A stretch of DNA of 64,000 nucleotides from Marinobacter litoralis (GTDB taxonomy: Bacteria; Pseudomonadota; Gammaproteobacteria; Pseudomonadales; Oleiphilaceae). The stretch spans positions 1,576,262 through 1,640,261 of the forward strand of contig NZ_JAELVS010000001.1 of NCBI RefSeq assembly GCF_016427555.1, written 5' to 3'. Below are positions 59,200 to 64,000 of the stretch, in pieces. The notes beneath the pieces were generated by a model. The model was not told the DNA's origin. It did no database searches and worked only from the letters and a program-made list of their open reading frames with translations. How positions within the stretch are numbered: the first letter of the stretch is position 1; every line of letters starts with the position of its first letter. Position numbers and translations under genes: made by a program.

Positions 59200-60171
59200 C
59201 TACACACCTTGGCGTAATTCCGGTTTGGTTTCGGTAAAGCGCCGGGTTTCGTAAGCATCCACCAAGCCTTGAACGGCGGCCCGTTCCACATCTTGGACCG
59301 TAGGTGTACCGTCCTCTGCACTGGCCCGGCAGAGCACCATGCCGGCTTCCACGGAAATATAGCCGGCCGAGGTCTTCAGCGCCTTGTGATTGATGCCATC
59401 GAAAATCCGGCGAAACGCCGTTGTGGTGCAGTGATCGTTGTTCTGGAAGTAAGACACAGTCGCAAACTGGTTCTCGCCTACGCGGCACAGGGCGTCGATT
59501 GGGCGAATTAAGGTGCTCAGCCGGCGGGCGATGCCCACGCACAGCTCACTCATGATGCTGGGTGGATGCTTGCGCTTCAGCTCCTGCCAGTTGCGAATGC
59601 CACACATCACATAGGCGGTGGCGCCGCCCCGGGATTCCGCGTGGCGCAGGGATTTGTCCAGACGCTCGCGGGCATACTTGGCGTTGCACAGGCCGGTTTC
59701 CAGATCAATGATGCTGCTGTTTTCCAGTTCCTGATTGTTTTCGACCAGCAGAGCGTTGGCCTGCAGCAGGGTGTTCTGCCGGTCGGCGATTCGGTCGGCG
59801 GCGAAGATTCGCGGAATCAGCTGCTTGGTCATGTCGGACTTGTAAATGAAGTCGTCTACGCCGCGGTCGAAGGCTTCCGACAAAGCTTCTACGCTTTCTT
59901 TGGCCGTCAATAAGATGATGTAGGTGTAGTGATTGTTGTGTTCATCGTGCTGGCGCACGCGGTCGGCCAGCTCCAGGCCGTCCATTTCAGGCATCAGCCA
60001 GTCGGCAATGAGCACGCTCACCGGGCGTTCTTCCATGAGTTTCAAAGCGGCGGGCGCGTTGTTGGCCACGCGTATGTCGCGGTAACCGGCATTTCGCAAG
60101 GTGCGGCCGACCACCATACTGCTGAACTTTGCGTCATCTACTACGAGAATGGGTAGGTCGAGGTTGGGCAT
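59200..60171 (-). CDS. Response regulator with degenerate GGDEF output domain
   Basis: 323 residues from ATG 60171 (MPNLDLPILVVDDAKFSSMV); the frame is open 26 codons further up without family support. The receiver has Asp57 in VLIADWLMPEMDG, IILLTAKES and a late Lys in IYKSDMTK. After a helical linker a GGDEF-like domain starts (IIDLETGLCNAKYARERLDK) but its active-site loop reads CRVGENQFAT, so GG[D/E]EF is lost and cyclase activity is unlikely. It may bind GTP or act through protein contacts. The cyclic di-GMP-binding yajQ gene is divergent next to it. Confidence 0.87.
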   Translation of the reverse strand: MPNLDLPILVVDDAKFSSMVVGRTLRNAGYRDIRVANNAPAALKLMEERPVSVLIADWLMPEMDGLELADRVRQHDEHNNHYTYIILLTAKESVEALSEAFDRGVDDFIYKSDMTKQLIPRIFAADRIADRQNTLLQANALLVENNQELENSSIIDLETGLCNAKYARERLDKSLRHAESRGGATAYVMCGIRNWQELKRKHPPSIMSELCVGIARRLSTLIRPIDALCRVGENQFATVSYFQNNDHCTTTAFRRIFDGINHKALKTSAGYISVEAGMVLCRASAEDGTPTVQDVERAAVQGLVDAYETRRFTETKPELRQGV

Positions 60172-60306
60172 TGTGTATCTACTTGTTACCAGGCCATTGT
60201 CAGATGCGATAAGTTGCCGCTCTTGGTATGCTTTGGCGGTTTCTATCATCCGGAATTTAAAATGTCGCCCTAGTATACCCTCGGCGGCCTTTGGAGAATA
60301 ACGACT

Positions 60307-60789
60307 ATGCCATCTTTTGATATTGTTTCAGAAATTGAAATGCACGAAGTGACCAACGCAGTGGACCAGGCCAAGCGGGATTTGGGCAACCGTTGGGACT
60401 TCAAAAATGTAGAAGCCGGAATTGAGCTGGAAGACAAGCGCCTGACGCTGAGCGCCGAGCAGGAGTTCCAGCTGGAGCAGCTGGTGGAGATGATGCGGAT
60501 GGCGTTCGCCAAGCGCAACATTGACAGCCGTGCGCTGGCGGAAGACGGCGAGAGCAAAGCCGGCAAGCTGGTGAAGCAGCATTTTGCGCTGAAGCAGGGC
60601 ATCGAAACGGATATGGCCAAGAAGATCGTGAAAATGATCAAGGACAAGAAAATGAAAGTCCAGGCCAGCATCCAGGGCGACAAGGTGCGTGTAACCGGCA
60701 AGAAGCGTGACGACTTGCAGCAGGCCATTGCCATGCTGCGTGAAGCGGAGCTGGATATTCCGCTGCAGTTTAATAACTTCCGCGATTGA
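60307..60789 (+). CDS. yajQ: YajQ family nucleotide-binding protein
   Basis: 160 residues, the standard length (UPF0234). MPSFDIVSEIEMHEVTNAVD, RWDFKNVEAGIEL, KQHFALKQGIETDMAKKIVK and VQASIQGDKVRVTGKKRDDL are fully conserved family segments. Two RRM-like ferredoxin folds are expected. YajQ of Xanthomonas and Pseudomonas binds cyclic di-GMP and works with LysR regulators. It is divergent from the degenerate-GGDEF response regulator. Confidence 0.96.
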   Translation: MPSFDIVSEIEMHEVTNAVDQAKRDLGNRWDFKNVEAGIELEDKRLTLSAEQEFQLEQLVEMMRMAFAKRNIDSRALAEDGESKAGKLVKQHFALKQGIETDMAKKIVKMIKDKKMKVQASIQGDKVRVTGKKRDDLQQAIAMLREAELDIPLQFNNFRD

Positions 60790-60922
60790 TGAGTGCAGGG
60801 GCCGGGCCGTCGATGCTCGGCCTTTGTTTTGAGACTCAGGAGATTAACTTATCCAACTTCGCTCCCTTCTGACCCTGCTCCGGGAATCTGTTTATACCTA
60901 TACGCGCTGGCAGTCGATTGTC

Positions 60923-62218
60923 ATGCTGTTTCTCGGGTTTTCGGCTGGCCTGCCTTTTCTGTTGGTGTTTTCCACGCTGAATGCGCGGCTGGCGGATGTG
61001 GGTGTGGAAACGGCGACCATCGGGTTCTTCAGTTGGTTGGGGATTACCTATTCCATCAAGGTGATCTGGGCGCCGGTGGTGGATCGTTTGAGATTACCAC
61101 TGCTGGATAGGCTGTTTGGTAAACGGCGAAGTTGGATATTGTTAGCACAGGCTGGCATTGCGCTGGGCTTGTTCCTGATGGCCACGGTAGACCCGGTTAA
61201 AGCGCCCGAAATGATGGCGCTGTGTGGTTTGCTGGTGGCGTTTTCCTCTGCTACTCAAGATGTGGCGATTGATGCCTACCGTATTGAGATCGCGGAAGAG
61301 CGGCTTCAGGCCGCTTTGGCGGGGACGTACATATTTGGTTACCGGTTGGCGCTATTGGTGGCCGGTGCCGGGGCGCTTTACCTGGCCGCGTTCTGGTCGT
61401 GGGAAGTGTCGTATCTGGTGATGGCGGCGCTGGTAGGCGTGGGTGCGTTAACCGTGTTGTTGGCGCGGGAACCCGAAGTGAACCACTACGCAGCAGCGCA
61501 AGATATTGCCCACAAGATTGAAGAAGAGGCGAGTAAGCGCACTCATTTGCCTCCGCGGGTTGCCCGTTTCGTGGGTTGGTTCTATGCCGCCATTGCCGGG
61601 CCGTTTGTGGACTTCTTCCGCCGCTATAAGGAATTGGCGATTGTCATTTTGTTGCTGGTTGCGGTTTACCGGATTTCTGACATTGCCATGGGCGTGATGG
61701 CGAACCCGTTCTACCTGAACTTTATGGGCTTCAGCAAAACCGAAGTAGCCGATGTCACAAAAGTATTCGGCTTTCTTATGACCATTGTCGGGTCACTGGT
61801 GGGTGGCGTACTGGTGATGCGTTACGGTGTTCGGCGCATTCTGCTGGCGGGTGCGGTACTGACAGCGGCGACCAACTTGCTGTTCGTCTGGCTGGCCCAG
61901 AACCCGCCGGATTTGGTGACCTTGGCCGTGGTGGTCAGTGCCGACAACTTAAGCGGCGGCATCGCCAACGTGGCGTTGATTGCCTGGCTTTCCAGCATGA
62001 CCAGCGCTTCCTTCACCGCTACTCAATACGCGTTGTTCAGCTCACTCATGACCTTGCCGGGCAAATTCCTCGGCGGCTTCTCCGGCATCGTGGTGGCCAA
62101 CTTCGGTTACGCCGAATTCTTCGCCGTCGCCGCCGCTATGGGTGTTCCCGCCATTCTTCTCGTACTCTACCTCTTCAAACACGCCGCCCGCCTGGACGCC
62201 CTCGCCCCCGCCAAATAA
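60923..62218 (+). CDS. AmpG-like MFS permease
   Basis: 431 residues from ATG 60923, with about 12-14 membrane segments. MLFLGFSAGLPFLLVFSTLN, GFFSWLGITYSIKVIWAPVV, FGKRRSWILLAQAGIALGLF and ATQDVAIDAYRIEI are AmpG signatures. AmpG imports anhydro-muropeptides for cell-wall recycling and beta-lactamase induction. The frame is open upstream to 60848 and reads LLRESVYTYTRWQSIV, like the usual AmpG N-terminus, with AGGAG at 60838-60842 but no standard start codon, so the true start is uncertain. Confidence 0.88.
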   Translation: MLFLGFSAGLPFLLVFSTLNARLADVGVETATIGFFSWLGITYSIKVIWAPVVDRLRLPLLDRLFGKRRSWILLAQAGIALGLFLMATVDPVKAPEMMALCGLLVAFSSATQDVAIDAYRIEIAEERLQAALAGTYIFGYRLALLVAGAGALYLAAFWSWEVSYLVMAALVGVGALTVLLAREPEVNHYAAAQDIAHKIEEEASKRTHLPPRVARFVGWFYAAIAGPFVDFFRRYKELAIVILLLVAVYRISDIAMGVMANPFYLNFMGFSKTEVADVTKVFGFLMTIVGSLVGGVLVMRYGVRRILLAGAVLTAATNLLFVWLAQNPPDLVTLAVVVSADNLSGGIANVALIAWLSSMTSASFTATQYALFSSLMTLPGKFLGGFSGIVVANFGYAEFFAVAAAMGVPAILLVLYLFKHAARLDALAPAK

Positions 62219-62224
62219 TAAACC

Positions 62225-62278
62225 GGGGTCAGACCCCCGAACATTTCGCGCGGCCAAATGTATTGGGGGTCTGACCCC
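62225..62278. repeat. 54-bp composite palindromic element (copy 2)
   Basis: GGGGTCAGACCCCC, CATTT, nine bases, AAATGTAT, GGGGTCTGACCCC. It lies between the AmpG-like gene and the 3' end of selO, four bases from the selO stop. Confidence 0.92.
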
Positions 62279-62282
62279 AATC

Positions 62283-63737
62283 TTAGGAGGAGCAGCTGAT
62301 GTTCATGTGCTTGCCCCAGTCCGGGGGTGCGGCGGCGAAGTGTTCGTAATTGGGGTGTTCATCAAACGGGCTCTCCAGCACCTTCAGTAATTCTTTCATC
62401 GGGGCGTAGTCGCCGTTTTGGGCTTCCAGGATCACTTGTTGGGCCAGGTAGTTGCGCAGGATGTATTTCGGGTTTACCTGGCGCATGGCGTATTCCCGCT
62501 CGTCGTGGGCGCGGGTTTCCTTTTGCAGGCGGGCTTCGTACCGTTCGAGCCATTCGTCGGCGATACTGCGATCGACAAATAGGTCCCGAACCGGTGCGTG
62601 GCCGTGGCGATTCAGGTTAGAGAGGCCCCGGAAGAAGTGGGTGTAGTCCACTTTGTGTTCGTGCAGCATGCTGAAGGTTTCCATGATCAGGCTGAGGTCG
62701 CCTTCATCGGTTCCTGATAACCCGAGTTTGCTGCACATGTTATGTTGGAAGCGTTCGTTGTAGGCGCTTTCGTAATGGCCCAGGCATTGGCGAATGGTGT
62801 CTTCTTCCATCACCGGCAAGAGTGCACTGGCCAGGTACTGACAGTTGGTGAACCCCATTTGCGGCTGGCGGTTGTAGGCGTATCGGCCACCTTGGTCGGT
62901 GTGATTGCAGATGTAGCCGGCGTCGAAATCGTCCAGGAAGGCGTAGGGGCCGTAATCAAAGGTATCGCCGATGATCGACATGTTGTCGCTGTTCATCACG
63001 CCGTGGCAAAAACCGACCGCTTGCCAGTCGGCGATGAGCCGGGCCGTGCGTTCCACGACTTCTTCCAGCCAGCGTGCGTAACGCTGCTCTTCTGGCAGGT
63101 TAATTAGGTGCGGGAAATGCAGACTGATGACGTGTTCCAACAGCGTTTTCACCGTGTCCGGGCCTTCGTGGTGTGCGGCGAACTCAAAGTGGCCGAAGCG
63201 AATGTGGCTTTGGGCGGCGCGCATAAGGGAGGCGGCGGTTTCTATGGATTCCCGACGTACCGGGTCTTTCGCGCTTACCATAAACAGCGTGCGGGTGGTT
63301 GGAATGCCCAGGCCGTGCATCGCTTCCGAACACAGGTATTCCCGAATGGTTGAGCGCAATACCGCACGGCCATCCCCAAAACGGGAGTAGGGCGTGGTGC
63401 CCGCGCCTTTCAAATGCCAGTCCCAGCGTGTGCCATCGGGTGCAACGGTTTCCCAGAGCAGCAAGCCACGGCCGTCACCCAGTTCGGGGTTGTAGGCGCC
63501 GAACTGATGGCCGGTGTACTTCATCGCGACCGGGTCCATGCCTTCCAGCAGTTCTGCTCCTGCGCCTACGTTGGTCCAGTCGTCTTCATCACGGGCATGA
63601 AAACCCATCTGCCCGGCAAGAGCGTGGTTAAAACACACCATCTTCGCATCGGAAAGCGGCGTGGGCATCACCCGGGAATAGAAGCTGTCCGGCAACTCCA
63701 GATAGCGATGTTCTACCTTAAAAGCGTTCGTGCTCAT
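62283..63737 (-). CDS. selO: SelO/YdiU protein AMPylase
   Basis: 484 residues, the usual length. MKYTGHQFGAYNPELGDGRG, HLKGAGTTPYSRFGDGRAVL, RSTIREYLCSEAMHGLGIPT, GFCHGVMNSDNMSIIGDTFD and YGPYAFLDDFD are the pseudokinase active-site elements of SelO, which transfers AMP from ATP to Ser/Thr/Tyr of proteins, linked to oxidative stress. The C-terminus NISCSS shows cysteine where some homologues carry selenocysteine. It is bracketed by two 54-bp repeat elements. Confidence 0.96.
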   Translation of the reverse strand: MSTNAFKVEHRYLELPDSFYSRVMPTPLSDAKMVCFNHALAGQMGFHARDEDDWTNVGAGAELLEGMDPVAMKYTGHQFGAYNPELGDGRGLLLWETVAPDGTRWDWHLKGAGTTPYSRFGDGRAVLRSTIREYLCSEAMHGLGIPTTRTLFMVSAKDPVRRESIETAASLMRAAQSHIRFGHFEFAAHHEGPDTVKTLLEHVISLHFPHLINLPEEQRYARWLEEVVERTARLIADWQAVGFCHGVMNSDNMSIIGDTFDYGPYAFLDDFDAGYICNHTDQGGRYAYNRQPQMGFTNCQYLASALLPVMEEDTIRQCLGHYESAYNERFQHNMCSKLGLSGTDEGDLSLIMETFSMLHEHKVDYTHFFRGLSNLNRHGHAPVRDLFVDRSIADEWLERYEARLQKETRAHDEREYAMRQVNPKYILRNYLAQQVILEAQNGDYAPMKELLKVLESPFDEHPNYEHFAAAPPDWGKHMNISCSS

Positions 63738-63757
63738 AACTCGGCTCTTTTAATATT

Positions 63758-63811
63758 GGGGTCAGACCCCCGCGCATTTGATGGGGTGAAATGTATCGGG
63801 GGTCTGACCCC
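63758..63811. repeat. 54-bp composite palindromic element (copy 3)
   Basis: GGGGTCAGACCCCC, CATTT, nine bases, AAATGTAT, GGGGTCTGACCCC. It starts 21 bases upstream of the selO start codon and has the same + strand orientation as the copy at 62225. Confidence 0.92.
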
Positions 63812-63890
63812 ACAGAGTGCAGAGCGGGGTGGATAAATGCAACCGGCCGTAAAAGTTTGGAGTTTGAGATGTGGTGCCGGTAGCGGCGGT

Positions 63891-63918
63891 TTGTATTCGA
63901 AAACAGGGCCGTTATAAT
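63891..63918 (+). promoter_or_regulatory. Sigma-70-like promoter upstream of the gene at the right edge
   Basis: TTGTAT (63891-63896), 16 bases, TATAAT (63913-63918), 56 bases before the ATG at 63974. Confidence 0.55.
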
Positions 63919-63973
63919 CGGCGCAGGCTCAGGAGGAGTCGGTTTTCACTTTTAAACTTCAGGGATCGAAGTT

Positions 63974-64000
63974 ATGCCCCAGGCAAGCGGATTGCAGTTT
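63974..64000 (+). CDS. Start of an unidentified gene (partial at window edge)
   Basis: ATG with a weak AGGGA 12 bases upstream, then MPQASGLQF to the edge. The promoter at 63891 and the open frame support a gene; nine residues are too few to name it. Confidence 0.4.

Overview
The window looks like a chromosomal piece of a marine gammaproteobacterium of the Pseudomonadales/Alteromonadales type; Marinobacter or a close relative is my best guess. The reasons are an MvaT-type (not H-NS) nucleoid protein, a short sheet-like flagellin with FlaG-FliD-FliS, an AmpG-like permease, SelO, YajQ and mixed GC content. The species is inferred; no rRNA gene is present to settle it.

Layout. Positions 1-40,000 are one large surface-polysaccharide locus, all on the + strand. 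It opens with the tail of a Wzc-like tyrosine kinase and a Wzx flippase. A variable part follows: a nitroreductase, two gene remnants, a pyruvyl transferase and glycosyltransferases. Next comes a wbpB-D-E-I set for UDP-2,3-diacetamido uronic acids, then a CapA-like/ATP-grasp pair, another glycosyltransferase and a Wzy-like membrane protein, then tviC-tviB for GalNAcA. A Pgl-like set (GT, PglC, PglD, PglE, PglF) for N,N'-diacetylbacillosamine follows, interrupted by a split OLD-like ATPase/Toprim pair and by a HicAB toxin-antitoxin module. The locus ends with a WbpL-like initiating transferase, a teichoic-acid-like module (LicD, membrane protein, two TagF-GT4 fusions around TagD), an epimerase, a beta-CASP hydrolase, a second tviB and mvaT.

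Positions 40,300-44,850 hold two minus-strand signalling genes (PAS-GGDEF and CheY-CheC-like), an exported protein and exonuclease I. Positions 44,960-56,520 form a flagellin-glycosylation and filament block. Nonulosonic (legionaminic-like) acid genes are followed by a Maf-type glycosyltransferase, then flagellin, FlaG, FliD and FliS, with two good sigma-28 promoters. Positions 56,650-64,000 are housekeeping: argG, an AraC regulator, a response regulator with a degenerate GGDEF domain, yajQ, an AmpG-like transporter and selO.

How it works together. TviB can make UDP-GlcNAcA, which feeds both TviC (GalNAcA) and WbpB-E-D-I (Man/GlcNAc3NAcA). The Pgl-like set makes UDP-diNAcBac, which is both a first sugar for lipid-linked assembly and the expected substrate of the NeuC-like enzyme in the flagellin block. 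That block lacks its own aminotransferase.

Two dispersed repeat families stand out. One is built on a GGGGTCTGACCCC palindrome, including three 54-bp composite copies with fixed internal spacing and a copy inside a coding sequence. The other is built on GCCACGGACACTCACGG / GCCACTAAATCCAC and sits at module borders. No tRNA, rRNA, CRISPR array or transposase gene was seen.
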